Shown: one piece after another, positions 18,901 through 29,283 of the stretch
Numbering within the stretch: position 1 is the stretch's first letter
How the letters are laid out: each line of letters begins with the position of its first letter
From: Xylophilus sp.
GTDB lineage: Bacteria > Pseudomonadota > Gammaproteobacteria > Burkholderiales > Burkholderiaceae_C
Reading direction: 5' to 3'
DNA length: 64,000 nucleotides
Assembly (NCBI GenBank): GCA_009914555.1
Contig: WNDY01000016.1
Span: forward strand, 1-64,000
Program-made: the position numbers and the translations under genes
The notes under the pieces: generated by a model
What the model saw: only the letters and a program-made list of their open reading frames with translations
Databases searched by the model: none
Told to the model about the DNA's origin: nothing

Positions 18901-20547
18901 CACAACAGCGCGAGCCTCCTGGCCGACGCCGCCGGCCAGCCGGCCGCGGCCATCGTCGTGTGCACCGACATCAGCGAGCGCCAGCATGCCGAGGCGGCTC
19001 TGCGCGAGAGCACCGACTGGCTGCGGCTCATCATCAAGAACGCCGTCGAATACGCGATCTTCTCCACCGACCTCGACCGCCGCGTCACGAGCTGGAACAG
19101 CGGCGCCGAGCGGCTGCTGGGCTACAGCGAAAGCGAGGCGCTGGGCCAGCTGGCCGACATGATCTTCACTCCGGAGGACCGGGCTGCGAACGCGCCGGAG
19201 CAGGAGGCCCGCGCCGCGCTGGACGGCGACGGTGCCAACGACGAGCGGCTGCACCAGCGCAAGGACGGCAGCCGCTTCTGGGCCAGCGGCGCGACGATGG
19301 CCATGCAGGACGGCCGGGGCGCCACCGTGGGCTTCGTCAAGATCCTGCGCGACCAGAGCGCGCAGCGCGCGTCGCAGCAGGCCCTGGAGCAAAGCCGCAC
19401 CGAACTGCTCAGCGCCCTGCAGGAAAACGAGAACGCCCGCGCCGCGCTGCTGTCCGCCGACGAGGCCAAGGACCGCTTCCTGGCCGTGCTGTCGCACGAG
19501 CTGCGCAACCCGCTGGCCTCGATCAGCAGCGCGTCGATGGCGGTGAGCACCGGGCGCCTGTCGCCCGAGGACCAGGACCGGGCCGCCCGGATCGTGCAGC
19601 GCCAGGCGCAGATCATGAAGGTGCTGCTCGACGACCTGCTCGACGTGTCGCGCCTGCGGCTCGGCAAGCTCGCGCTGCAGACGCGCATCCTGCCGCTGTC
19701 GACCGTCGTCGAATCGGCGCTCGAGACCGCGCAGGCGCTGGTGGACAACGGCGGCCATGTGCTGGAGGTCCGGCTGCCGGAACGCCCCGTGCTGCTGGAT
19801 GCCGATCCGGTGCGGCTGGCGCAGGTGCTGTCGAACCTGCTCAGCAATGCCGCGCGCTATACGCCGGCCGGCGGCCGCATCGTGCTGCACGCCGAGCTGC
19901 GGCCGCCCCGCGTCGTCATCGTGGTCGAGGACAACGGCATCGGCATGGAACCGGCCACGGTCGAGTCGATGTTCGAGATGTTCTCGCAGAGTTCGCACGC
20001 CACCGACCGCGGGTCGCACGGGCTGGGCATCGGGCTTGCGCTCGCCCGCAACATCGTCCACCTGCACCACGGCGAGATCCACGGCGAAAGCGACGGCCCC
20101 GGCCGCGGCAGCCGGTTCACGGTCGAGCTGCCGCTGGCCGCGATGGACGAAGCGATGCAGGGCGCCGCACCGCGGCCGGAAGCGGGCATGCCGCAGGTGC
20201 TGATCGTGGACGACAACGCCGACGTGACCTGGTCCGTGGCCCGGCTGCTGACCGGCTGCGGAGTCGCCACGGCCGACACCGGCAGCCAAGCCCTGCAGCT
20301 GCTGGAGCAGCAGCGCTTCGACGCCGTGGTGCTTGACCTCGGTCTGCCCGACATGAGCGGCTTCGAGGTGGCTCGGGCCATCCGCGCGCACCCCCTGGGT
20401 GCGGAGTTGCTGTTGATCGCCGCGACCGGCTGGGGCCAGGAGAATGATCGCCGCATGGCGCGCGAAGCCGGATTCGACGCGCATCTGGTCAAGCCGCTCG
20501 ACGTGGATGAACTGAAGAAGCTGATCTTCCGCCGGCGGCCGCAGTGA
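15946..20547 (+). pseudogene. CheB-CheR-PAS hybrid histidine kinase with receiver, in-frame UAG
   Basis: A 1533-codon frame, probably a cytoplasmic sensor. Order: CheB-like methylesterase (about 25-215; GLDGSAGGIEAL Ser, VVMHLSPEHESLL His, LSGADGDGAIG Asp), CheR-like methyltransferase (about 240-495; VWVAGCATGEEAYSLAML SAM loop), a Glu-rich coiled coil (about 700-775), PAS domains, HisKA (LAVLSHELRNPLASI, His near 1184), HATPase (DNGIGM, HGLGIGLALARN) and a C-terminal receiver (VLDLGLPDMSG phosphoacceptor Asp, HLVKPLDVDEL Lys). Codon 927 (18724-18726) is UAG in the second PAS (RFVNQH then AQLLGYAGDELIG). No good restart follows, so the kinase half is lost unless the stop is suppressed. Start 15946 has GAGGAA upstream. 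Partner regulator: 20717. Confidence 0.8.
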
Positions 20548-20716
20548 CGGCGCGGTCGGCGGTAGCGGATGCCGCCATCCGCCGGATTTACCGCAAAATT
20601 TTCCGATCCGGCCTGCGCGGACGGTGCGGCCGGCATCGGTTGCGAACGGATTCAATTGAATCATGCCGTCAAAAATGAGCATGAAATAATCCGGCGCCAA
20701 GTCAACAGGAGGGGTT

Positions 20717-22110
<1,394 letters not shown>

Positions 22111-22188
22111 CCGGGCGGCGCCACGGTCCGGCACGCGAATTGCAATCACGCCGCTCGACAACCGCTTTCCGGCGGTGAGGGAGACAGC

Positions 22189-22533
22189 GTGTTGTATTTC
22201 TTCCTGTGGTCGGTATCCGGTGCCGCAACAGGCGCCGTCGCCGGCTGGGTGGCCCGGGCCCGGCCCGGCCAGCAGGTCTACTGCGAAGCCATCGTCGGCG
22301 CGCTGGCGGCCCCGGCGACCGCGAGCATCCTGTGCTGGCGGCTGCGCATCGACGTGTCGCACCCCGGTCTCGCCGCGGGATCGCTCTGGGCCATGGCCAC
22401 CCTCGGCGCCGCGGGCGGCGCGCTGCTCTTCTGCCTGGCCCGCCACCGCTTCGAACCGCAGTTGTCCGCCTGGTGGCACGGCAGGCGCGCGACCCGGACC
22501 GTCGAGCAGTGCGATTCGTTCTTCGAACATTGA
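22189..22533 (+). CDS. Small membrane protein, unknown
   Basis: 114 residues from a GTG at 22189 with GAGGGAGA just upstream. Three hydrophobic stretches (FFLWSVSGAATGAVAGWVA, EAIVGALAAPATASILC, LAAGSLWAMATLGAAGGALL) with GxxxG spacing recall small transglycosylase-associated (YeaQ/YmgE) membrane proteins, but the match is only in general shape. The C-terminal 30 residues are polar. It starts 78 bp after the response regulator. No function is assigned. Confidence 0.5.
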   Translation: MLYFFLWSVSGAATGAVAGWVARARPGQQVYCEAIVGALAAPATASILCWRLRIDVSHPGLAAGSLWAMATLGAAGGALLFCLARHRFEPQLSAWWHGRRATRTVEQCDSFFEH

Positions 22534-22561
22534 CCGACGAGCGCCAGCGCGTCCTGCCGCC

Positions 22562-22828
22562 ATGCATCTGCGATACGCCCCCTACCGCATCTCCGCCCAG
22601 TACGACCTGCTGATCCACGCGTGCCGCATGCAGCTTCCACTGGCGCTGGAGCAAAGCGACGTGGACTTGGTGCGCACCTATGTCGCGGCAGGCCTCGTCG
22701 TCGCGCAGTTGCCGCCGTCGCAGCGCGAGGCTCTGCATGCCGCGCCGAACGTCCCGGCCCGCATCACCGCGATCACGCCCCGCGGCCATGCGACGGCGCG
22801 GATGGCATCCAAGGGCCGCCGGACATAG
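22562..22828 (+). CDS. Small conserved hypothetical protein (paralogue of 13004-13267)
   Basis: 88 residues starting MHLRYAPYRISAQYDLL. From LLIHACRMQLPLAL onward it aligns with the 87-residue protein at 13004: LPL, D-x-D, AAG-x-V-A, LP, ARI-x-AIT-x-RG. It ends at 22828, nine bases before repeat copy B, and is convergent with the metallopeptidase gene. Function unknown. Confidence 0.55.
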   Translation: MHLRYAPYRISAQYDLLIHACRMQLPLALEQSDVDLVRTYVAAGLVVAQLPPSQREALHAAPNVPARITAITPRGHATARMASKGRRT

Positions 22829-22836
22829 CAGCGGAG

Positions 22837-22898
22837 CATACTCCTCCTGCATATCCTTTCAAGCGGGCGTCAGCCGCCCGCTTCAGACCTATACTCCC
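22837..22898 (+). repeat. Two-box ATACYCC repeat, copy B
   Basis: ATACTCC at 22838 and at 22891, 53 bp apart. The centre is a perfect hairpin, AAGCGGGCG (22861-22869) with CGCCCGCTT (22875-22883), which may terminate both convergent genes. The second box overlaps the last codons and TAG stop of the metallopeptidase gene on the minus strand. Confidence 0.7.
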
Positions 22899-23773
22899 TT
22901 GGCAGAGAAGGTGTCGCAGGCCTTCACACTGCCGGTCTGCAGGCCGGTGGAGAACCAGCGCTGCCGCTGCGCGCTGGTGCCGTGGGTGAAGCTGTCGGGC
23001 ACGACGGCGCGGCCGGCCGAACGCTGGAGCGCATCGTCGCCGATCTTGGCGGCGGCGTTCATGGCCGACTCCACGTCGCCCTGCTCCAGGATGTGGCGGG
23101 CGGCCTGCGCATGGTTGGCCCAGACGCCGGCGAAGCAGTCGGCCTGCAGTTCGAGCCGCACGCTCAGGGCGTTGTATTCGCGCTGGCTGACGCGGCTGCG
23201 CATCTCGTCCATCTTCTGGCTGATGCCCATCAGGTTCTGCACGTGGTGGCCGACCTCGTGGGCGATCACGTACGCCTGGGCGAATTCACCGGGCGCGCCG
23301 AGGCGGTCCCGCAGCGTCTGGTAGAAGTCGAGGTCGATGTAGACCTTCTGGTCGCCCGGGCAGTAGAACGGCCCCATGGCCGCCTGGCCCTGACCACAGG
23401 AGGTCTGGGTGGTGCCGTGGAACAGCACGAGCTTGGGGTCGCGGTAGGTGGCGCCGCCCTGGCGGAAGATGTCGGTCCACACGTCCTCGGTATCGGCCAG
23501 CACGGTGGAGACGAACTTGGCCATGGGGTCGTCGGCCGGCGGCCGGTGGGCCGGCGCCTGCTGCTGCACCTGGGCGGGCTGCCCGCCGCTCAGCAGGCCC
23601 AGGCTCGTCAGCGGATTGACGCCGAGGACCCAGCCTCCCAGCAGCGCCACCACGATGGCGCCGATGCCGATGGAGCGGCCGCCGACGCCGAATCCGCCGC
23701 CGCCTCCTCCGCCATAGCCTTCGTCGCGCCGGTCCTCGACGTTGTCGGATTCACGGTTGCCTTCCCATTTCAT
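22889..23773 (-). CDS. YpfJ-type neutral zinc metallopeptidase
   Basis: 294 residues. N-terminus cytoplasmic and Gly-rich, then one membrane segment (IGAIVVALLGGWVLGV, about 37-53), then a periplasmic catalytic domain: QTSCGQGQAAMGPFYCPGDQKVYIDLDFY and the zinc motif VIAHEVGHHVQNL (HExxH, about 175), followed by LELQADCFAGVWANHA carrying a further Glu. This is the family of E. coli YpfJ/KPN_02809-like predicted metalloproteases. Substrates are unknown. The stop codon TAG lies inside repeat copy B, so the last residues (KGV) are encoded by the repeat. Confidence 0.88.
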   Translation of the reverse strand: MKWEGNRESDNVEDRRDEGYGGGGGGGFGVGGRSIGIGAIVVALLGGWVLGVNPLTSLGLLSGGQPAQVQQQAPAHRPPADDPMAKFVSTVLADTEDVWTDIFRQGGATYRDPKLVLFHGTTQTSCGQGQAAMGPFYCPGDQKVYIDLDFYQTLRDRLGAPGEFAQAYVIAHEVGHHVQNLMGISQKMDEMRSRVSQREYNALSVRLELQADCFAGVWANHAQAARHILEQGDVESAMNAAAKIGDDALQRSAGRAVVPDSFTHGTSAQRQRWFSTGLQTGSVKACDTFSAKGV

Positions 23774-23858
23774 TGCGTCACCTCGCCATCCTTGGCTGCC
23801 TGCACGCTCCGCATCCTACGCGCTGCGGGCAAGGCGCGGGACCGGGGCCGGGACGGTT

Positions 23859-24104
23859 TCAGCGCAGGATGGGGCCGGAGCGGGCGGCCTCGGCCAGACA
23901 GTCGGCCTGCGCCGCGATGCGGGCGGTATCGAGGCAGGGCGGCACGTGGCGGGCCTGGGCCTGCTCCGGCGCGATGGCGGCGGCGCGGGACTGCGTGCCC
24001 CAGCCGAGAGCGAAGAGCTGTTGCACCAGCAGCACGGCGAGGACGGCTCCGACGACGATGGCGAAGGACCCGTCGAAAAACTTGGCGAGTTGTTTGAAAG
24101 ACAT
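23859..24104 (-). CDS. Small single-pass membrane protein, unknown
   Basis: 81 residues from the ATG at 24104, chosen because GGGAG stands 8 bp before it. One membrane helix (FAIVVGAVLAVLLVQQLFAL, about 14-33) follows a short basic N-terminus (MSFKQLAKFF). The C-terminal half has two Cys (PPCLDT, ADCLAEA) and would face the periplasm. No family recognised. It sits between the metallopeptidase and dcd genes, all on the minus strand. A TTGTAGGACAA palindrome lies 80 bp upstream. Confidence 0.5.
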   Translation of the reverse strand: MSFKQLAKFFDGSFAIVVGAVLAVLLVQQLFALGWGTQSRAAAIAPEQAQARHVPPCLDTARIAAQADCLAEAARSGPILR

Positions 24105-24183
24105 GCAAAAAGCTCCCGGCTGTATCTGCAACAAATGCTACGAAGCGTAGGAAGTGCGGATGTTCGGGGGACTTCGTTTGTGT

Positions 24184-24194
24184 TTGTAGGACAA
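24184..24194. promoter_or_regulatory. TTGTAGGACAA operator-like palindrome
   Basis: TTGT-AGG-ACAA, an inverted repeat of the kind bound by GntR/FadR-class regulators, between dcd and the small membrane-protein gene. The identical 11-mer recurs at 62969-62979. No GntR gene is present in the window. Confidence 0.3.
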
Positions 24195-24222
24195 CACCGA
24201 CAGCGCCGGCTCCGAAAGCGCC

Positions 24223-24789
24223 TCAGGCGCGCGGCAGGGTCACGCCGTGCTGGCCCTGGTACTTGCCGCCGCGGTCCTTGTAGCTGACCTCGCAGGGCTC
24301 GTCGCTCTCGAAGAACAGCACCTGGGCACAGCCCTCGCCGGCATAGATGCGCGCGGGCAGCGGCGTGGTGTTGCTGAATTCGAGCGTCACATAGCCTTCC
24401 CACTCGGGCTCGAACGGGGTCACGTTGACGATGATGCCGCAGCGCGCATAGGTGCTCTTGCCGAGGCAGATCGTGAGCACGTTGCGCGGAATGCGAAAGT
24501 ACTCGACGGTGCGCGCCAGCGCGAAACTGTTGGGCGGGATGATGCAGCTGTCGCCGTGGAAGTCGACGAAGCTCTTTTCGTCGAAGTTCTTCGGGTCCAC
24601 CACGGTGCTGTGGATGTTGGTGAACACCTTGAACTCGGGCGCGCAGCGGATGTCGTAGCCGTAGCTGCTGGTGCCATAGCTGATGATCTTGCGGCCCTCG
24701 GCCTCGCGGACCTGGCCGGGCTCGAACGGCTCGATCATCCCGTGCTGCTTGGCCATGCGCCGGATCCAGTTGTCGCTCTTGATGGTCAT
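24223..24789 (-). CDS. dcd: dCTP deaminase
   Basis: 188 residues starting [18 protein letters not shown]. The enzyme deaminates dCTP to dUTP for thymidylate synthesis; it is a homotrimer of the dUTPase fold. Diagnostic segments are present: [73 protein letters not shown] with the catalytic Glu, and [14 protein letters not shown]; the first and third exceed a single motif and are cited for position only. Length equals the E. coli-type enzyme. Guanine deaminase follows the opposite way upstream (next gene 50 bp away), grouping nucleotide salvage genes. Confidence 0.94.
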   Translation of the reverse strand: MTIKSDNWIRRMAKQHGMIEPFEPGQVREAEGRKIISYGTSSYGYDIRCAPEFKVFTNIHSTVVDPKNFDEKSFVDFHGDSCIIPPNSFALARTVEYFRIPRNVLTICLGKSTYARCGIIVNVTPFEPEWEGYVTLEFSNTTPLPARIYAGEGCAQVLFFESDEPCEVSYKDRGGKYQGQHGVTLPRA

Positions 24790-24838
24790 TGCGGTGTTCC
24801 TCGGGAGCCGGGATTGTACGGACGCAGATGGGAGGCAT

Positions 24839-26119
24839 TCAGGCGATGACCGTTCGCGCCACCGCCCGGTCGTCGGCCAGCACGATGAAGGCGAACAGCA
24901 GTTCGTCGAGGCTGTCAGCCTGCGCCGTGCGCCGCGCCAGCAGCGGCGTGGCCTGCGGATCGAGCACGATGAAGTCCGCATCGCTGCCCGGCTGGAGGTT
25001 GCCGGCCGTGCCGCCCAGGCCCAGCGCCCGGCCCGCGCCGGCCGTGTGCTGCCACCAGAGCGCGCCGGGCGCGAGCGACAGGCCCGGCTTGGTCGCGCCC
25101 TCGCGGCCCACCCAGTAGGCCGCGCGCATGGTGAGGAACGGGCTGAAGCTGGTGCCGCCGCCCACGTCGCTGGCCAGTCCGTAGCGAAAGCCGATGCGGT
25201 CCGCGGCCTCGTAGTCGAAGAAGCCGCTGCCGAGGAACAGGTTGCTGGTCGGGCTGACCGCGGCGACGGTGCCGGTGTCGCGCATCAGCGCGCGGTCGGC
25301 GTCGTCGAGGTGGATGCAGTGGGCATAGACCGCGCGCTCGCGCAGCAGGCCGGCGTCTCCGTAGACCGACAGGTAGCTGCGCGCCTGCGGGAACAGCTCG
25401 CGCACCCAGGCGATCTCGCCGCGGTTCTCGGCCACGTGGGACTGGATCCAGACGCCCGGATGGCGGGCCGCAATCTCGCCGGCGCCATGCAGCTGCGCGG
25501 GCGTGCTGGTGGGCGCGAAGCGCGGCGTGATCGCATAGCCGAGCCGGCCCACGCCGTGCCAGCGGGCGATCAGCGCCTCGGTGTCGATCAGCGACTGCTC
25601 GGTCCCGTCGCGCACGCCGTCGGGCGAATGGCGGTCCTGCAGGACCTTGCCGGTCATGAGCCGCAGGCCGCGCTGCTGCGCCGCGGTGAACAGCGCATCG
25701 ACCGACGCAGGATGCGAGGTGGCGCAGGCCAGCGCCGTGGTCACGCCGTTGCGCGCCAGCTCGTCGAGGAAGCAGCCGGCCACCTCGTCGGCCACCGCGC
25801 GGTCGGACAAGCGCGACTCGTGCGGGAAGGTGTATTTCTCCAGCCACGGCAGCAGCCCTTCGGCCGGCGCGCCGATGATGTCGGTCTGCGGATAGTGGAT
25901 ATGCATGTCCACGAAGCCCGGCGCCAGGATGCGGCCCGGCAGATGCTCGGCCGGCACGTGGTTCCACTGCGGCAGCAGGCCCGCGGCCGGGCCGCTGGCC
26001 AGCACGGAGCGCCAGCCCTGCGGGCCGGCTCCGGTGACCAGCAGGCCGTCTTCGTCGTACAGCGGGGCGCCGTCGTCGGCGAAGCGCAGCAGGGCCGCGC
26101 GGAAGGCTTTCAGGGTCAT
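24839..26119 (-). CDS. guaD: Guanine deaminase
   Basis: 426 residues. Guanine deaminase converts guanine to xanthine. It is an amidohydrolase-superfamily zinc enzyme: metal motif [11 protein letters not shown] (HxH, about 72), [19 protein letters not shown] and [14 protein letters not shown] with the metal Asp, in the family order. The N-terminal [20 protein letters not shown] and C-terminal [11 protein letters not shown] are typical. The ATG at 26119 overlaps nothing; it lies 18 bp after the damaged cysteine-hydrolase gene. With dcd, guaC and the purine-binding protein at 26677 it belongs to purine/pyrimidine salvage. Confidence 0.9.
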   Translation of the reverse strand: MTLKAFRAALLRFADDGAPLYDEDGLLVTGAGPQGWRSVLASGPAAGLLPQWNHVPAEHLPGRILAPGFVDMHIHYPQTDIIGAPAEGLLPWLEKYTFPHESRLSDRAVADEVAGCFLDELARNGVTTALACATSHPASVDALFTAAQQRGLRLMTGKVLQDRHSPDGVRDGTEQSLIDTEALIARWHGVGRLGYAITPRFAPTSTPAQLHGAGEIAARHPGVWIQSHVAENRGEIAWVRELFPQARSYLSVYGDAGLLRERAVYAHCIHLDDADRALMRDTGTVAAVSPTSNLFLGSGFFDYEAADRIGFRYGLASDVGGGTSFSPFLTMRAAYWVGREGATKPGLSLAPGALWWQHTAGAGRALGLGGTAGNLQPGSDADFIVLDPQATPLLARRTAQADSLDELLFAFIVLADDRAVARTVIA

Positions 26120-26137
26120 GCGGTTGTCTTGCAGAAA

Positions 26138-26482
26138 TCAGGCCAGGCCGGCGCTGCGCAGCCAGTCGGCCTGGGTGCAGACCGTGGCGCCACGGGCCGC
26201 CAGCCGGTCGAGGAAGGCCCGCGCCTCGGCCTCGAAGCCCGGCACCGGGCTCATGCAGTCGGCCAGCAGCACGAGTTTGTCGACGCGGCCGGATGGCAGG
26301 TGGTCGGCCAGGTCCCCGGCCGTGGCGCGCACGCAGTGGCTGCTGGCCTCGCCGGCGATGACGATCAGCGCGGCCAGCCGCGCCATGTCGGGCCGGGCGC
26401 CGGCGACCGGCAGCGCGGCGCCGGCGATGTCCATGAAGTCGTTCTGCGGGTCGATGACGAGGAGATGGGTGCGGAGGGCCAC
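26138..26482 (-). pseudogene. Cysteine hydrolase (isochorismatase/nicotinamidase fold) with internal deletion
   Basis: 114 residues from a GTG at 26482. The N-terminal HLLVIDPQNDFMDIAGAALP holds the catalytic Asp of nicotinamidase-like enzymes, and VIAGEASSHCVRATAGDL holds the nucleophilic Cys. Between them family members have 90-130 residues including metal ligands and the catalytic Lys; here MARLAALI joins directly to VIAGEAS. The frame is preserved, so this looks like a clean in-frame deletion, and the product should be inactive. It precedes guaD by 18 bp. The pairing with guanine deaminase suggests a former purine or pyridine salvage amidase. Confidence 0.65.
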
Positions 26483-26676
26483 GGTGTTTCGTCCTGCAAA
26501 GCAGTGGGGATTGTCGCAGCGCACTCCGATGACACGCCCCGCATGCCTGCCGCTGCGCCGGGGCGGCCGCCGCCTCGACGCCGGCTGACAATCGCAAGAG
26601 GCCGGCCTTGGCGCCATCGGCAGCGCGAGCGCACGGCGGTGTTCCCGCGCGCCTCCGCTCGAGCGCATAGCGCTGC

Positions 26677-27756
26677 CTATCTGGCCCGGCCCTGCACACC
26701 CTCGGCCAGCCAGTCCATGCGCAGGATCTGCGCGTCGGTCAGCGTGGCGCCGGCCGGGATGACCGTGCGGCCGGTGTTGTCGCGCACCGCGGCCGCCGCA
26801 TGGCACGGATGCAGCCGGCCGGCCGCGATGTCCTGCTGACGCGACAGCACCTCGTCGCGCACCGCCTGCGGCACCTTCGGGCCGAAGTCGCCGACGCGCA
26901 CCATGCCCTCCTTCACGCCGCCCCAGAGGTTGCCGCTGGTCCAGGTGCCGTCGCGCACCGCGCGCACGCGGCGGGTGTAGTAGTCGCCCCATTCGTGGGT
27001 GACGGCGACGAGCTGCGCATCGGGGGCGACGCTGCGCATGTCGGAGTGGTAGGCCACGGCGAGCTTGCCGCGTTCCTGGGCGGCGGCCATCACCGCGGTC
27101 GAGCCGGTGTGGAAGGCGACCACGTCGGCGCCCTGGTCGAACAGCGCCATGGCCGCATCGCGCTCCTTCGGCGGGTCGAACCAGACGTCGAGCCAGACCA
27201 CCTTGACCACCGCCTTCGGATCGACCGAGCGCATGCCGAGCGCGAACGCGTTGATGCCCTGCAGCACCTCGGGGATCGGAAAGCCGGCGACGTAGCCGGC
27301 TGTGTGCGTCCTCGTCATGCGGCCCGCGGCGATGCCGGCGCGGTAGCGGCCTTCGTAGTAGCGCGCATTCACCGTGGCGACATTGGGCGCGGTCTTGTAG
27401 CCAGTGACCGACTCGAACTTTACGTCGGGAAAGTCGCGCGCCACCTTGAGCGTGGGCTCCATGTAGCCGAAGCTCGGCGTGAAGACGATGCGGTTGCCCT
27501 GCCGCGCGAGGTCGCGGATCACGCGCTCGGCGTCCGGCCCCTCGGCCACGTTCTCGACGTAGGTCGTCTCCACCTGCCTGCCCAGCGCGGCCTGCACCGC
27601 ACGGCGCGCGTTCTCGTGCTGCCGCACCCAGCCGGCTGCGGTGACCGGCGCGACATAGACGAACGCCGCCTTCACGGGCGGCGACTCGGCATGGGCGGGG
27701 GAAAGCGAAAAAAACGCGCAGGCGGCCGCGAGCGCGGCAGCGAGGTTTTTGTACAT
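26677..27756 (-). CDS. BMP-family substrate-binding protein (PnrA-like)
   Basis: 359 residues with a Sec signal peptide (to AHA). Family: basic membrane protein/Med/PnrA, periplasmic binding proteins of ABC transporters, several of which bind purine nucleosides. Matching segments: KAAFVYVAPVTAAGWVRQHE, FTPSFGYMEPTLKVARDFPDVKFES, YYEGRYRAGIAAGRM, GADVVAFHTGSTAVMAAAQE and LWGGVKEGMV. Pairing with guanine deaminase supports a purine ligand. ABC ATPase and permease genes, normally adjacent, are absent here, so the protein is an orphan or pairs with a transporter elsewhere. A 194-bp gap separates it from the deleted hydrolase. Confidence 0.85.
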   Translation of the reverse strand: MYKNLAAALAAACAFFSLSPAHAESPPVKAAFVYVAPVTAAGWVRQHENARRAVQAALGRQVETTYVENVAEGPDAERVIRDLARQGNRIVFTPSFGYMEPTLKVARDFPDVKFESVTGYKTAPNVATVNARYYEGRYRAGIAAGRMTRTHTAGYVAGFPIPEVLQGINAFALGMRSVDPKAVVKVVWLDVWFDPPKERDAAMALFDQGADVVAFHTGSTAVMAAAQERGKLAVAYHSDMRSVAPDAQLVAVTHEWGDYYTRRVRAVRDGTWTSGNLWGGVKEGMVRVGDFGPKVPQAVRDEVLSRQQDIAAGRLHPCHAAAAVRDNTGRTVIPAGATLTDAQILRMDWLAEGVQGRAR

Positions 27757-27789
27757 GGTGTTCCTCTACATGGCCCCGGAAAACAAAAT

Positions 27790-27815
27790 CCCCGCAGGCC
27801 GGGACACCTGCGGGG
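27790..27815 (-). terminator. Terminator of the emrAB-nodT operon
   Basis: CCCCGCAGG (27790-27798) pairs with CCTGCGGGG (27807-27815). Read on the minus strand it is followed by ATTTTGTTTTCC, a U-rich tail. It lies 33 bp past the outer-membrane factor gene. Confidence 0.8.
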
Positions 27816-27848
27816 ACGTGGATTCTATCGAGTGCCTCTGGGACGCTC

Positions 27849-29267
27849 TCAGGGCTCCGACCAGCCCAGGCCCAGCGCCTTGTGCAGGGTGATGAAGTCG
27901 CCGGTCAGCGCCGCGACCGCCGCGGCCAGGTTCTGCTCGGCGGCGATCTGCTGGCGCTCGGCATCGAGCAGGTCGATCGTGCCGACGGTGCCCGCGCCCT
28001 GGCGCTGCCGCATGAGCGTCGCGGCCTCGTCGGCGGACGCCTTGGCCCGCGCATAGTCGGCCACCGCGGCGCGCTGGCGCCCGTAGCGCGACAGCGCATC
28101 CTCGGCGTCCTGCAGCGCGGCCAGCACCTTGCCGCGGTACTGCGCCTCGGCCTCGTCGCGGTCGGCCCCGGCCTGCGACACCCGTGCGCGGTTGCGACCG
28201 AAGTCGAGGAAGTTCCAGCTGAGCTGCGGCAGCAGCACCGCGCTGTAGTTGCCGAGCCGGCCCAGATCGGACAGTTCGGTGCCGCCGAGCCCCAGAATGC
28301 CGGTGAACTTGAGCTGCGGGAACTTTGCCGCCTCGGCCACGCCGACCTGGGCGGTGCGCGCGGCCAGCGTGCGCTCGGCGGCGCGCACGTCGGGCCGGCG
28401 GCGCAGCAGGCTCGCGGGGTCGCCGACCGGCACCTCGGCCGGCGGCAGCGGCACCGCCGCGGCGCCCGAGAGTTCGGCATCCAGCGCGCCGGGCGGCTGC
28501 CTGGTCAGCACCGCCAGTGCGTCGAGGCTGCCGTCGATGTCGGCCTGCAGCGGCGCAAGCTCGGCGCGGGTGGCATCGAGCTGGCCGGCCAGCCGGACCA
28601 CGTCCAGCCGCGACGCGGTGCCGGCGGCAAAGCGCTGGCGCGTGAGTGCGAGCATGCGCTCCTGGCGCTGCTGCGCCTCGCGGCTCAGCCGCAGGCGCGT
28701 CTGTGCGTCGCGCAGGCGCACATAGGCCTGGGCGGCCTCGGCGGTCAGGCTCAGCTGCGCGTCCGCCAGGTTCGCCTCGGCGGCGCCGGCCGTCGCGGCC
28801 GAGGCCTCGACGGTGCGCGCATGCAGGCCGAACAGGTCCGCCTCCCAGGACGCATTGAGGCTGACCGCATGCAGGCTGATCCACTGCGATTCGATGGACT
28901 GCCCAGCGAGGTCGATCGGCGGGATGCGCGCACGCGCCGTCAGGGCGCTGGCGCTCGCAGTGGGACGGCGGTTGGACTGCTCCAGCGACAGCGCCGCGCG
29001 CGCCCGGCGCAGCCGCGCCTGGGCGGAGGCGATGTCGGGGTTGGCTGCCAGCGTGCGCTCCACCAGGCCGTCGAGCGTGCGGTCGCCGAGCGACGTCCAC
29101 CACCTGGCCAGCGGCGCGCCGTCGTTCGACGGCTGCGCCCGCGTGAAGGCGGCGCCGACGGGCGCGGCCGGCGGGCCGGCATAGTCGGGGCCGACGGCGG
29201 TGCAGCCGGCCAGCGCCGCGAGCACGGCCAGCGCCAGGGAGGAAGAAATCGAAGGAAGACGCGGCAT
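27849..29267 (-). CDS. NodT-family outer-membrane efflux lipoprotein
   Basis: 472 residues. Lipoprotein signal (LAVLAALAGC, Cys 22) then GPDYAGPPAAP, the N-terminal hallmark of NodT/OprM-like factors. TolC-type trimeric channels bridge inner-membrane pumps to the exterior. Repeated helical motifs (LDGLVERTLAANPDIASAQARL and its C-terminal counterpart NAGTVGTIDLL-like GAGTVGTIDLLDAERQ) and the LNASWEADLFGLH / LSWNFLDFGRNRARV pair are diagnostic. It is last of the operon emrA-emrB-nodT on the minus strand, 16 bp after emrB. Confidence 0.9.
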   Translation of the reverse strand: MPRLPSISSSLALAVLAALAGCTAVGPDYAGPPAAPVGAAFTRAQPSNDGAPLARWWTSLGDRTLDGLVERTLAANPDIASAQARLRRARAALSLEQSNRRPTASASALTARARIPPIDLAGQSIESQWISLHAVSLNASWEADLFGLHARTVEASAATAGAAEANLADAQLSLTAEAAQAYVRLRDAQTRLRLSREAQQRQERMLALTRQRFAAGTASRLDVVRLAGQLDATRAELAPLQADIDGSLDALAVLTRQPPGALDAELSGAAAVPLPPAEVPVGDPASLLRRRPDVRAAERTLAARTAQVGVAEAAKFPQLKFTGILGLGGTELSDLGRLGNYSAVLLPQLSWNFLDFGRNRARVSQAGADRDEAEAQYRGKVLAALQDAEDALSRYGRQRAAVADYARAKASADEAATLMRQRQGAGTVGTIDLLDAERQQIAAEQNLAAAVAALTGDFITLHKALGLGWSEP

Positions 29268-29283
29268 CGGCGGAAAAGAGGGC

